Shown: positions 8,254 to 16,784, counted from the first letter of the stretch. The stretch: 64,000 bases of DNA from Acidobacteriales bacterium 59-55 (GCA_001897435.1 MKSV01000007.1:1240001-1304000), one strand, 5' to 3'. The notes: a model not told the origin generated them from the sequence alone. Numbers and translations are program-made.

Positions 8254-10335
8254 ATGATGCCATCGCTTCGCACCCTTCTCCCGCTTGCATTGGGAGCGCT
8301 TCTCATCGCCGCACCGGCTACGCCTGCCCGTGCGCAGCAGCCTCAACCCGAGGCGCAGCCACCAATCTATCTGGGCACCGCTTGGTATCCCGAGCAGTGG
8401 CCCGAGTCCCGCTGGGACGCCGACCTGACGCTGATGCAACAGGCCGGCATTCGCTTCGTCCGCATCACCGAGTTCGCCTGGTCGTCGATTGAGCCGACCG
8501 AGGGCGTCTACAAGTTCGACTGGGTGGATCGTGCGATTGCCGATGCCGCACGCCATCACATCTTTGTGGTGCTGGGAACGCCGACCGCCGCTCCCCCGGC
8601 ATGGCTAACGCAGAAGTATCCCGAGACACTGCGCATCAAGGAAGACGGCCGCCGCGACGAGCATGGCAACCGCCAGCAGTTCAACTGGGCTAATCCGAAG
8701 TATCGCGAGCTGGCCCGCGGCATCGCGGAGAAGATGGCAGAGCGCTACGGCCACAATCCCAACGTGATCGGCTGGCAGATCGACAACGAATACGCCGCCG
8801 AATCGTATGGCCCGGACGTGCAGAAGCAGTTTCAAGACTGGTTGAAGGCACGCTACGGCACGCTCGACAACCTCAACAAACGCTGGACGACCGCCTACTG
8901 GAGCGAGACATACACGGACTGGTCGCAGATTCCGATCGAAGAGGAATACGGCAACCCCGGCCTGCTGCTCAGTTGGAAGCGGTTTGTCTCGGACACGTGG
9001 CGAAGCTACCAGAAGAACCAGCTCGACGTAATCCGCGCCAACAGCGACCGAAGACAGTTCATCACCACCAACTTCATGGGCTGGTTCGACGGGTTCGACC
9101 ACTATACGGTCTCGCAGGATCTCGACTTCGCCTCATGGGACGACTACGTCGGCCGCGGGCATCTCGATCCTAACCGCAACGGTGCCGCCCACGACTTGAC
9201 GAGAGGCTTCCTGCGCAAGAACTTCTGGGTCATGGAGACGCAGCCGGGCTTCGTCAACTGGTCTCCGGTCAACACCGTTCTCGACAAGGGCGAGGTGCGC
9301 GCCATGGCATGGCACGATATCGGCCACGGCGCCGACGCGGTGAGCTATTGGCAGTGGCGCTCCGATCTGAATGGGCAGGAAGAGATGCACGGCACCCTGG
9401 TCGGTGCAGACGGAACTCCGGTCCCGGTCTACTCCGAGGTCGCGCAGATCGGCAAGGAGTTCGCGAAGGCCGGTCCTGCGCTGGCGGGGACCAGCGTCCA
9501 CTCTCAGGTCGCGATTCTGCACTCGTACGACAGCCGCTGGGCCATCAACTGGCAGCGTCATAACAAGAACTTCGATCCGGTCGCGCAGATTGTGAGCTAC
9601 TACAAACCGCTACGCGAGATCGCGCAGTCGATCGACATCGTGTCGCCGACAACACCGCTCGACGGCTACAAGCTGGTCGTCGCGCCGGGACTGGAGGTGC
9701 TGACGGACGCAGCCGCAAAGAACCTGATTGCCTACGTCAAAAATGGCGGGCACCTGGTTCTCGGGCAACGCGCAGCCATGAAAGACGGCGACAACGGACT
9801 CCAACCGGAACGCGGCCCCGGACCCCTCGTCGCCTTACTGGGCGGGCGCGTCGATCAGTTCTATGCAATTGACGACAAGCCGGAGGACACCGTTCCCGTG
9901 AGCGGAATCTGGGGCAATACAACGTCAAAGATCTGGGCGGAGCAACTCAGCACATCGTCGCCGGATACAAAGGTCCTGATGCGCTACGGCAAGAGCAACG
10001 GCTGGCTGGACGGGCAGCCTGCCGCCATCACTCGCAAGGTGGGCAAGGGACAGATCACCTACATTGGCGCATGGATGGACGATGCAGCCATGCTGAAGGC
10101 GGCACAATGGATGACCGAAACCAGCGGCGTAACGCCTGAGTTTGGGCCAGTGCCGAAGGGCGTCGATGTCTATCCCCGCGAGGGCGAGGGAAAGAGAGTC
10201 TTCATCCTCGTCAACTTCGACAAGACACCGCAGACCGTCAAGTTGCCCTCAACGATGCACAACGTTCTTGAGGACAAAGATGCCGGCACCGTGACGCTGG
10301 ATCACTACGGGGTTGCCGTACTGGAGGCAAAGTAA
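8254..10335 (+). CDS. Exported glycoside hydrolase family 42 beta-galactosidase
   Basis: 693 residues from ATG 8254 (GGAG eight bases upstream). A signal peptide (SLRTLLPLALGALLIAAPATPARA) precedes the GH42 barrel starting at YLGTAWYPEQWPESRWDADL. WQIDNEYA supplies the acid/base Glu (about residue 179) and WVMETQPG the nucleophile Glu (about residue 328). A beta-galactosidase trimerisation-like domain and small C-terminal beta domain follow. Family members cleave terminal beta-galactosides, often plant-derived galacto-oligosaccharides. An exported GH42 is less usual than the cytoplasmic form and suggests periplasmic breakdown before uptake by the MFS carrier at 5168. Divergent from the ROK regulator. 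Two hairpins follow its stop codon. Confidence 0.93.
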   Translation: MMPSLRTLLPLALGALLIAAPATPARAQQPQPEAQPPIYLGTAWYPEQWPESRWDADLTLMQQAGIRFVRITEFAWSSIEPTEGVYKFDWVDRAIADAARHHIFVVLGTPTAAPPAWLTQKYPETLRIKEDGRRDEHGNRQQFNWANPKYRELARGIAEKMAERYGHNPNVIGWQIDNEYAAESYGPDVQKQFQDWLKARYGTLDNLNKRWTTAYWSETYTDWSQIPIEEEYGNPGLLLSWKRFVSDTWRSYQKNQLDVIRANSDRRQFITTNFMGWFDGFDHYTVSQDLDFASWDDYVGRGHLDPNRNGAAHDLTRGFLRKNFWVMETQPGFVNWSPVNTVLDKGEVRAMAWHDIGHGADAVSYWQWRSDLNGQEEMHGTLVGADGTPVPVYSEVAQIGKEFAKAGPALAGTSVHSQVAILHSYDSRWAINWQRHNKNFDPVAQIVSYYKPLREIAQSIDIVSPTTPLDGYKLVVAPGLEVLTDAAAKNLIAYVKNGGHLVLGQRAAMKDGDNGLQPERGPGPLVALLGGRVDQFYAIDDKPEDTVPVSGIWGNTTSKIWAEQLSTSSPDTKVLMRYGKSNGWLDGQPAAITRKVGKGQITYIGAWMDDAAMLKAAQWMTETSGVTPEFGPVPKGVDVYPREGEGKRVFILVNFDKTPQTVKLPSTMHNVLEDKDAGTVTLDHYGVAVLEAK

Positions 10336-10338
10336 AAA

Positions 10339-10363
10339 GGCGAAGTAAAAAAACTCCTTCGCC
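10339..10363 (+). other. Hairpin just after GH42 stop
   Basis: GGCGAAG and CTTCGCC form a perfect 7-base stem around an A-rich loop, four bases after the GH42 stop. There is no T run after it. It may stabilise the 3' end together with the next hairpin. Confidence 0.45.
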
Positions 10364-10371
10364 GGTTGGCA

Positions 10372-10407
10372 AAGAGGAGCCGGGTCTATTGTGCCCGGTC
10401 TCCTCTT
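10372..10407 (+). terminator. Probable GH42 transcript end hairpin
   Basis: AAGAGGAGCCGGG pairs with CCCGG-T-CTCCTCTT, a 12-13 base stem with one bulged T around an 8-base loop. It lies about 40 bases after the GH42 stop. It lacks a long T run, so it may act as a transcript-end stabiliser or a Rho-assisted end. Confidence 0.55.
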
Positions 10408-10479
10408 GCTACTTACCGTTCCATTCAGACCTGGGAGTTGGGCGGCAAGTAAGTGAAGAATTCGGGTCTCGGCTAATGT

Positions 10480-10572
10480 CTAAGATGCCTTTGACACTGC
10501 GAATTGATCGCGAAGCTGGATGAAGCCGATAACGACGATTGCAACCATGGATGGCAGAAGAAATAGATACAT
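10480..10572 (-). CDS. Possible 30-residue single-pass membrane peptide
   Basis: ATG at 10572 is preceded by GAGGGAG with a five-base gap, a good ribosome site. The 30-codon frame encodes MYLFLLPSMVAIVVIGFI followed by a short charged tail, LRDQFAVSKAS, and a TAG stop. The first 18 residues are one membrane helix, like known tiny membrane proteins such as KdpF or CydX, but I recognise no family. The frame is short enough to be chance; the strong ribosome site and clean hydrophobic-then-charged layout argue otherwise. Confidence 0.35.
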   Translation of the reverse strand: MYLFLLPSMVAIVVIGFIQLRDQFAVSKAS

Positions 10573-10718
10573 AAGGTCTCCCTCACAGCAATTCAAATTT
10601 GCACAACGCATAAAACGGCATACTTCTCCGCTATGCCTCAGCACGGACATCGGGCTTAGCAGGAACCCGTGGAATCCGGGTTACCTGATCCGGGCGAAAC
10701 TTCCGTTCTGCCGTTCCA

Positions 10719-10732
10719 AATGCACGTGCATT
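10719..10732. repeat. Perfect 14-base palindrome
   Basis: AATGCACGTGCATT is its own reverse complement. It lies about 150 bases upstream of the small membrane ORF at 10572 and in the mqnE 3' flank. The sub-motif AATGC recurs at 10742 and ATGC again twice by 10772, suggesting a protein-binding cluster or a worn repeat. Confidence 0.45.
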
Positions 10733-10827
10733 GCCAAATAAGAATGCCCGGTAAATGCACAAAAAATGCGGCATTACCGAGAGATCGCGGTAGGACATTG
10801 CAAGGTAGTGGGAAAAAGATTTACCTG

Positions 10828-10860
10828 CCCTCCGGGCAATGAGCAAACATTTTCGGAGGG
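10828..10860 (-). terminator. Hairpin downstream of mqnE
   Basis: CCCTCCG and CGGAGGG form a perfect 7-base stem with a 20-base loop about 30 bases past the mqnE stop, with a further short GGCC stem closer to the gene. There is no long T run, so the terminator role is tentative. Confidence 0.35.
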
Positions 10861-10888
10861 CCTTTACGGCCTGGAGAAGTCCGTCATC

Positions 10889-12037
10889 TCAAACCGCAAC
10901 GGTAAAAGAATCTTCGCTTCGAGTCACGGCGCGGTAAAGCGTATCGCGCTCGAACGGCACCCGGCCGGCTTCGGTAATCAGACGTACCAGGTCGGCGCGC
11001 CGCATTCCCTGGGGCGTGGTCGCTCCGGCGTCGTGGTAGATCTTCTCTTCGACAACCGTGCCGTCGATGTCGTCGGCTCCAAATCGAAGAGCTACCTGCG
11101 CCATCTTCGGCGAGACCATCTGCCAGTAGCTTTTGATGTGCGGGAAGTTGTCCAGCATGAGACGGCCAATGGCAATCTGCTTGACGTCGAGCATCCCGGT
11201 CGTGCGCGGGATATGAGCAAGCGCGGTATGGTCGGGATGGAAGGCAAGCGGGATAAAGGTCTGGAACCCCCCGGTATCATCCTGTACCTCGCGCAGCCTC
11301 AACAGGTGGTCCACACGGTCTTCGTCGTTCTCGACATGACCGTAGAGCATGGTCGCGTTGGAGCGAAGACCGAGTTTATGCGCCGTGCGCGCGGTCTCCA
11401 ACCACTCCCCGCCATCGATCTTGTGGTCGCAGATAATGTGCCGCACGCGGTCGGCAAAAATCTCCGCGCCGCCGCCGGGCATCGAGTCCACGCCGGCATC
11501 CTTCATGCGCTGCAACGCCTGCGGAATCGTCATCTTGCCGCGCTTGGCCAGGAACGCCACCTCGACCATGGTGAACGCCTTGATGTGAACCTTGGGGAAG
11601 CGCTGCTTCAGACCGCTCACCAGGTCCATGAAATATTCAAAGGGCAGATCGGGGTGCAAACCGCCGACGATGTGGAACTCGGTGATCGCCTCCGAGTAAC
11701 CCGACCCCGCCGTCTCCCAGGCCTCTTCGAGCGCCATGGTGTAAGTGCCGTCCTCGCCCTTCTTGCGCCCGAATGCGCACAGGCGGCAGGAGGCCATGCA
11801 GACGTTGGTGGGGTTGATGTGGCGGTTGACGTTAAAGTATGCCACGTCGCCGTGCATCCGCTCGCGGACCATATTTGCCAGCCACCCCACGGCCAGCACG
11901 TCGCCGCTGCGATAGAGAGTGACGCCGTCGTCGAAATCAAGCCGTTCGCCGCGCTGCACCTTCTCCGCAATGGGAAGGAGGGCAGGATCATCTGTCTGAA
12001 AGGAGTGCCGAGGGCGCGCGCCTGATGAGAGACTCAT
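10889..12037 (-). CDS. mqnE: Aminofutalosine synthase MqnE (radical SAM)
   Basis: 382 residues. The radical SAM cluster motif is CMASCRLC (Cys80, Cys84, Cys87). FHIVGGLHPDLPFEYFMDL, HIKAFTMVEVAFLAKRG, PGGGAEIF and NATMLYGHVEN are all MqnE-type family motifs. The enzyme joins the product of MqnA with SAM-derived adenosyl radical to make aminofutalosine, an early step of the futalosine route to menaquinone. So this organism probably makes menaquinone without the Men pathway. No other mqn gene is within the window. The related MqnC was considered, but GGLHPDLPF and the IPLAF region fit MqnE better. Confidence 0.92.
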   Translation of the reverse strand: MSLSSGARPRHSFQTDDPALLPIAEKVQRGERLDFDDGVTLYRSGDVLAVGWLANMVRERMHGDVAYFNVNRHINPTNVCMASCRLCAFGRKKGEDGTYTMALEEAWETAGSGYSEAITEFHIVGGLHPDLPFEYFMDLVSGLKQRFPKVHIKAFTMVEVAFLAKRGKMTIPQALQRMKDAGVDSMPGGGAEIFADRVRHIICDHKIDGGEWLETARTAHKLGLRSNATMLYGHVENDEDRVDHLLRLREVQDDTGGFQTFIPLAFHPDHTALAHIPRTTGMLDVKQIAIGRLMLDNFPHIKSYWQMVSPKMAQVALRFGADDIDGTVVEEKIYHDAGATTPQGMRRADLVRLITEAGRVPFERDTLYRAVTRSEDSFTVAV

Positions 12038-12083
12038 AGTACGATTCTATTCCTCTGCGGCACCCTGGGGAGAGCCCACGGCC

Positions 12084-14138
12084 CTACGGCTTGGCGATGG
12101 TCTCGGCCTTGGCGGCGGGTTCCGGCTTTGCCGATGCCTCGGTATTGCCCGAGACCGCTTCCCTCGACGCGACCATGCGCGGCTGAACAACGACGCCATC
12201 GAACAATGTCGCGCCAACCAGATGGTCTCCCACCGGCCGCGCCAGTCGCAGCGACCAGCCCGTATTCCAATATTTCACGGTCTTGTCCGGAACGTGGACG
12301 GCATAGACGATCGTGTTCCGGTTGTTCGCCGTGACAAGGATGCGCTGCGACGGTGCGTCGTAGAAGAGGCTGCTCACATCGTGGACAGTGAGATTCCTGA
12401 CCGTATGCCAGGTCACACCCTCATTCTCCGTGTAAAACACTCCTTCACGCCCACCGACCCACAGGCCACCCACACCATCGACGGCCACAGCGCCAAGTTG
12501 CGTGGCAGTCGCCGGCAATGGGATCGACCTCCATCTCCTGCCGTTATCCGTTGTCAGGGCAACGGCATTCAGGTTGGCTACCGCAGCCATCGACCTGGCC
12601 GCGGCGACAAACTGCCAGTTCTGCCTCGCTAGACCCGGAGTCAGCGTCCAGTTCGATCCGGCAGTCACGCTCTTCAGCAATCCGTCCGAGGTGGCGGCAT
12701 AAAGGGTATCGCCTGCGCGTGCAATCCCGTTGACGCTGCCGTCGAAGGAATCCGAACGTCCACGCCGCACGGCAACCGCTGTCGCTCGGCGCGCAGAACC
12801 TGCCTTGCCTCGCGATGGCGCGGCCTCGCGGGGAACCGCAAAAGAGATATTCTCGACACGGCTCCAGACCTGGCCCTGCAGTCGATAGATGCCATGCGAA
12901 GTACCGGCGATCACGGTCCCGTCTGACGCCTGCCCCAGGCTGTAGACATCGTCGCCATTCAGTCCAGCACTGGTCTGGTTCCAGGTAAGTCCGCCATTGT
13001 GGCTGACGAAGACGCCACCCCATGACTTGTCGTTCACTACACCCACATAGATCGTTGCGGCGTGCTCAAAATCCTGAACGTAAGCTACGACCTGACGCGA
13101 AGAGAAGCCTCCATTCGAAGGCAGAAAGCTCTTGCCGCCATCGTTGCTCGCCAGTACGCCGCCACGGTCGGTTGCCAGAAGGACGCGGTTTGTATTGGCG
13201 GGATCGACGTAAACATCGTTGACGATCACCTCCGGTCCGGTCGTGCGCAGCCAGGTCTTGCCGGAATCCCCCGAACGAAAAAGCCCTTCCGTCGTTCCCG
13301 CAAAGACGACGTTCAGGTGCTGCGGGTCCTGCATCAGAACCCGAGTCCTGCGGGCGGTCGAGGGAATTCCCTGTATCTTCTGGAACTTCTCGCCCTTATT
13401 CTCGCTCTTGTAGATACCGGAACACGCGCTTGCATATACCTGATTTGGCTGCACCGGATCGATGATGATCGAAAACACGTCGGAATCGTCGATGATCCCG
13501 TCCTTGATATTCTTCCAGGTCTTGCCGCCATCGGCCGTCTTCCAGGGCAGGTGCCAGGTTCCGGCATAGATGATATTTGGATCTAACGGGTCGATCGCCA
13601 CGGATTCGACCTCGTGCAGTTCTTTGCTGCCCTCCGGACTGATGAGCTTCCAGTGCACGCCATTGTCGATCGAGCGATAAACGCCCAGCAAAGTGCCGGC
13701 GACCAGAATCTTCGAGTCGGATGGAGCGGCAGCGAGGGCGCGGATGGATTGGCCCTTCATGTCGTTGTCTCTGGTCCAGGTAACGCCGCCATCATGGCTG
13801 GTATACAGGCCGCCATCATTGCTGCCCAGAACCCAGGCTCCTACAAGGATGTGCCTTGGGTCGGCCTTGTCGATAACGATAGAATCCAGCGCCAGATCGT
13901 CGCGATCGCCGATGCGCGCAAGCCGCTTCCATTCGCGGCCGCCGTTGCTGGATTCGTAGATCCAGCCGTTGACCGCGCCAAGGTAAAGATGGGAGGAGTT
14001 CTGCGGATCGGCAGTCAGCGTTCGCGCGTCTCCGCCATCGGGTCCGAAGGGCAGCCAGGTCGCCGCATTTCCCCAAAGGCAAGAGAAGGCGAGAAAGAGA
14101 GCAAGGAAAGGGATTTGAAATCTGTACCGTCTAGTCAA
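12084..14138 (-). CDS. Exported BNR/sortilin-type beta-propeller protein
   Basis: About 684 residues. The N-terminus (FQIPFLALFLAFSCLWGNAA) is a signal peptide. The rest is made of repeated Asp-box blades such as SSNGGREWKRL, SHDGGVTWTRD, TADGGKTWKNI, SGDSGKTWLRT and SHNGGLTWNQT, the pattern of BNR/VPS10-like or YCF48-like propellers. No sialidase catalytic residues were seen, so it is not called an enzyme. A serine/proline/arginine-rich linker near residue 440 splits two propeller halves. The C-terminus is rich in Ala, Lys and Pro. Start is TTG 14138 with a weak ribosome site. Acidobacteria often carry secreted proteins of this type with unknown role. Confidence 0.8.
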   Translation of the reverse strand: MTRRYRFQIPFLALFLAFSCLWGNAATWLPFGPDGGDARTLTADPQNSSHLYLGAVNGWIYESSNGGREWKRLARIGDRDDLALDSIVIDKADPRHILVGAWVLGSNDGGLYTSHDGGVTWTRDNDMKGQSIRALAAAPSDSKILVAGTLLGVYRSIDNGVHWKLISPEGSKELHEVESVAIDPLDPNIIYAGTWHLPWKTADGGKTWKNIKDGIIDDSDVFSIIIDPVQPNQVYASACSGIYKSENKGEKFQKIQGIPSTARRTRVLMQDPQHLNVVFAGTTEGLFRSGDSGKTWLRTTGPEVIVNDVYVDPANTNRVLLATDRGGVLASNDGGKSFLPSNGGFSSRQVVAYVQDFEHAATIYVGVVNDKSWGGVFVSHNGGLTWNQTSAGLNGDDVYSLGQASDGTVIAGTSHGIYRLQGQVWSRVENISFAVPREAAPSRGKAGSARRATAVAVRRGRSDSFDGSVNGIARAGDTLYAATSDGLLKSVTAGSNWTLTPGLARQNWQFVAAARSMAAVANLNAVALTTDNGRRWRSIPLPATATQLGAVAVDGVGGLWVGGREGVFYTENEGVTWHTVRNLTVHDVSSLFYDAPSQRILVTANNRNTIVYAVHVPDKTVKYWNTGWSLRLARPVGDHLVGATLFDGVVVQPRMVASREAVSGNTEASAKPEPAAKAETIAKP

Positions 14139-14205
14139 CGTAATTTATCCACTTCTACAAGTTCACTCTAACAAGGATAAGCTGAATCTCGCTCAACGCG
14201 CTTAA

Positions 14206-14245
14206 CACAAAGGCTGACTGGGAACCAACCCAGTCAGCCTTTGTG
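14206..14245 (-). terminator. Strong bidirectional-type terminator hairpin
   Basis: A perfect 17-base stem, CACAAAGGCTGACTGGG with CCCAGTCAGCCTTTGTG, around the loop AACCAA. It lies just past the stop of the OmpA-like gene (14270) and before the propeller gene. On the minus strand the stem ends in TTTGTGTT, giving a short T-rich tail. Confidence 0.75.
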
Positions 14246-14269
14246 CTTTGCTGCGATGCTGCGTTCTTA

Positions 14270-15886
14270 TTACCTGCGACGACGCCGTGTCGGCTTCGTG
14301 TTGACAGCGCTCTCGTCCACAGCGGTGATGCCAGTGCTGTCCAGCGTGGCTCCGGCGGGGATGAGGGTCGTCGTCACAGTCTTACCGTCCTGAGTGCCGG
14401 TGTAGACCGAGATACGGCTGGCATCAATGCCCTTCTCCGTTACCAGGTACTGCTTCGTGTTGACAGCGCGCTGGGCGGCGAGAGTGCTGCCCTTCTTTTC
14501 GGTGCTGGCCGCGTTGCCTACGACCGCGAGCTTCGCGTCGGAGGAGCGCTGCAGGTTGAGGGCGACATCGTCAAGGCAAGCCTTGCCTTCGTTGTCAACC
14601 CGGGTCGGACGCCGCTTGTCGCGCTCGAAGTTGACCGAGCAGAGGCTGCTGGTCGTCGGAGCCGGAGGCGGCGGAGGCGCGCTGAGAGTGACGTTGGTGG
14701 TTGCCGATGCTGTCTGACCCTTATCGTCGACCACGTTGCAGGTGACGGTAATGGTGCCAGGCGCCGCGCCGGCCGTGCTCAGCGTTGCGGTGTTGCCGTT
14801 GCCGCTGACGGTGCCTTCGGTTGCGCTATAGCTATAGGTCAAAGGACGATTCTGCGGGCTGGAGCCTTCTGCCGTGATTGTGGAGGAATCTCCGGGGTTC
14901 ACGGTTGAGGGGTTCGCCGAGCAGCTCACGGTCGGCGGCTGGAAGGCCTGGATCGTGTACTGAGCCGAGCAATCCGCCATCTGACCAGCCTTGGTGCCCT
15001 CTGAAACATGGCCCTTGGCCGTGTAAGTTCCGGGAGCGGCGTTCTTGGTGTCGATGTTGGCGATATTGGACGTGCCCGAGATGGTGCCGCCATCAGCGGT
15101 CCAAGTATAGTTAGCCGTCTTCTTGGGGTTCAGATTCAGAGCAGTGCCGGTCACTGTCAGAGGATCGCCGGGGTAAGCAGTCGCCGGGGAGACAGCGCAG
15201 CTGTAGGTGACGGGCGGCGGCGGAATGACATGGCCGAAGTGCGTCACGATACCGGTGCTCAGGTCAACGCCGTTGAGATTGGCGCGACCGCCCATGACAC
15301 CACCCGTCGGGGGAGGCGTATAGGGGCCGAAGTTGGCATGGATGTAACGGAAGTCAGCTTCGAAGAGGCGAAGCGAAAAGCGATTGTTGAAGAAGGGCAG
15401 GTCGTAGTCCATGCCGCCGCCGGCCGTCAGGGTCGGACCCCAGGTATAAGGCTCGTGATAGGGCACCGGGCCTTCGCTGTTCGGGCCGCCAAGCTTGGCG
15501 CCGCCGACCAGTCCGTGGGCAAAGAGGGTAAAGTTCTGCATCGGAGCGCGGAAGATAGGACCGGCGGACGCGGAATAAAGGCCGTCGTTGTTGCCGTCCG
15601 GATGGGCAACGAAGTTGACTTCACCGCCGAAGTACTTGTTGAAGTAGTAAGCGCCGCTGCCGATGGCCCCGAGGTCGATCGAAGAGTAGTTGATTCCCGC
15701 GGGCTTTACCTGTCCGTGGGCGCCGAAGTAGGAGAACCCAGTGAAGATATCGACTCGCGAAGGGTTAGGCCCCACCGGGGCGGTTGTGCTGGGTGCTGTC
15801 TGTGCACCCAGACTTGCGACTCCAAGGCTGACTGCACATGCAGCCAGTACGAACCGGCCAACACTACGAAACGGGCGATGAACCAT
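14270..15886 (-). CDS. Outer-membrane beta-barrel protein with Ig-like repeats and OmpA-like C-terminal domain
   Basis: 538 residues in four parts. A signal peptide ends near SLGAQ. A beta-barrel-like region (about 40-220) starts VDIFTGFSYFGAHG and has aromatic-alternating strands. Two Ig/PKD-like repeats follow (about 230-410), with SCAVSPATAYPGDPLTV and SCSANPSTVNPGDSSTI. After a Pro-rich linker comes an OmpA-like domain (about 415-520: SLCSVNFERDKRRPTRVDNE, ERAVNTKQYLV-like helix). The last part should hold peptidoglycan; its usual Asp and Arg are hard to place, so binding is uncertain. The tail is RRRRR. Monocistronic, with a strong terminator after it and two hairpins in its leader. Confidence 0.8.
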   Translation of the reverse strand: MVHRPFRSVGRFVLAACAVSLGVASLGAQTAPSTTAPVGPNPSRVDIFTGFSYFGAHGQVKPAGINYSSIDLGAIGSGAYYFNKYFGGEVNFVAHPDGNNDGLYSASAGPIFRAPMQNFTLFAHGLVGGAKLGGPNSEGPVPYHEPYTWGPTLTAGGGMDYDLPFFNNRFSLRLFEADFRYIHANFGPYTPPPTGGVMGGRANLNGVDLSTGIVTHFGHVIPPPPVTYSCAVSPATAYPGDPLTVTGTALNLNPKKTANYTWTADGGTISGTSNIANIDTKNAAPGTYTAKGHVSEGTKAGQMADCSAQYTIQAFQPPTVSCSANPSTVNPGDSSTITAEGSSPQNRPLTYSYSATEGTVSGNGNTATLSTAGAAPGTITVTCNVVDDKGQTASATTNVTLSAPPPPPAPTTSSLCSVNFERDKRRPTRVDNEGKACLDDVALNLQRSSDAKLAVVGNAASTEKKGSTLAAQRAVNTKQYLVTEKGIDASRISVYTGTQDGKTVTTTLIPAGATLDSTGITAVDESAVNTKPTRRRRR

Positions 15887-15919
15887 TGACTTCCTCCGCT
15901 AAAAATTCTTCCATTTATT

Positions 15920-15984
15920 ACAAGCCTATTGGCTTGTTCAGTTTACTTCGATTCAGTAACGCTAACGCAGGTTGTTAGCATTAC
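15920..15984 (-). promoter_or_regulatory. Two inverted repeats upstream of the OmpA-like gene
   Basis: ACAAGCC-TATT-GGCTTGT (15920-15937) is a 7-base stem with a tetraloop, lying 34 bases before the start codon. GTAAcGCTAAC-N7-GTTAGCaTTAC (15956-15984) has ten paired bases and one mismatch per arm. They could be a 5' UTR hairpin and an operator; the roles are inferred. Confidence 0.45.
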
Positions 15985-16101
15985 CAGTTAAAGTTACCTT
16001 CTCACTACCGTCTTTTCAATACTTTACCAGCCGAATCGCTAAAAAAATCCGATGTTCAGCCTAGGAACCTCGCAAGTAACCAAGCCTCAAAACGACTGCA
16101 T

Positions 16102-16719
16102 TCAGTCCAGATTCAGGGTTTTCTTCAACGTACCGCGCTCCTGCTGAATCTTTTCCTGCAGCAGTGTGATCGCATATAACAACTGCTCCGGGCGCGGCGG
16201 GCACCCGGGAACGTAAATATCGACAGGAATTACCTGATTGACGCCCTGCAAAAGGGCGTAGTTGTTGAAGACGCCGCCCGACGTGGCGCAGGCGCCCATC
16301 GAGATCACCCACTTCGGCTCCGGCATCTGCTCGTACAGGCGCCGGATGACAGGAGCCATCTTCTGCGAAACCCGTCCGGCAATGATCATCAGGTCGCTTT
16401 GCCGCGGCGAGGGACGAAAGACCTCTGCCCCGAATCGGGCGATGTCATAGCGCGAACCGCCCATCGACATCATCTCGATGGCACAGCAGGCCAGCCCGAA
16501 CGTCATCGGCCAGATAGAATTCTTCCTCACCCAGTTGATCGCCGAATCCACGGACGCCAGCAGGATGCCTTCAGGCTGGTCGTACCCCCAGCTCACCTCT
16601 CTCAGCTTCTCCTGGTTCTTGCCGAAGCTATCGAGGGAACCGAAGAGATACCGATCGCTCTTTTGCGGAACCGCCGTGGGGCGGCCATTGCTCGTTGTTT
16701 CGCCTGATGCTGTACTCAT
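16102..16719 (-). CDS. nuoB: NADH-quinone oxidoreductase subunit B, unlinked copy
   Basis: 205 residues. The four cysteines for the N2 4Fe-4S cluster are present: Cys78 and Cys79 in [10 protein letters not shown], Cys144 in MGACATSGG and Cys173 in VPGCPPRPE. The N-terminal extension of about 45 residues, with LRGS-like polar content, is longer than in many NuoB. No nuoA, nuoC or other complex I gene adjoins it; the neighbours are an OmpA-like gene and glnD. It may serve a complex whose other genes lie elsewhere, or be a second copy. A 12-base palindrome lies about 55 bases upstream. Confidence 0.93.
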   Translation of the reverse strand: MSTASGETTSNGRPTAVPQKSDRYLFGSLDSFGKNQEKLREVSWGYDQPEGILLASVDSAINWVRKNSIWPMTFGLACCAIEMMSMGGSRYDIARFGAEVFRPSPRQSDLMIIAGRVSQKMAPVIRRLYEQMPEPKWVISMGACATSGGVFNNYALLQGVNQVIPVDIYVPGCPPRPEQLLYAITLLQEKIQQERGTLKKTLNLD

Positions 16720-16772
16720 ATCTCTAATAATAAAACCGATGGGCGTTTTCGATAGCTTTTTTCACATAGCTG

Positions 16773-16784
16773 GCAAATATTTGC
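16773..16784. promoter_or_regulatory. Perfect palindrome GCAAATATTTGC upstream of nuoB
   Basis: A 12-base perfect palindrome 54 bases before the nuoB start, in the 142-base gap to glnD. It could be an operator or promoter element; no known regulator consensus is claimed. Confidence 0.4.

Larger units (their letters stand above)
10336..10888. other. 553-base gap between GH42 and mqnE
   Basis: Apart from the two hairpins after GH42, the gap holds a possible 30-residue membrane peptide gene on the minus strand (10480-10572), a perfect 14-base palindrome AATGCACGTGCATT (10719-10732), a bulged hairpin CGGTAAATGC...GCATTACCG (10749-10779) and a 7-base inverted repeat CCCTCCG...CGGAGGG (10828-10860). 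No tRNA or recognised RNA family was seen. Longer open frames here lack ribosome sites and protein-like content. Confidence 0.6.

Noticed and set aside
10766..12025. 419-codon open frame antisense to mqnE
   Set aside because: Opposite a radical SAM gene with all motifs intact; composition is shadow-like.
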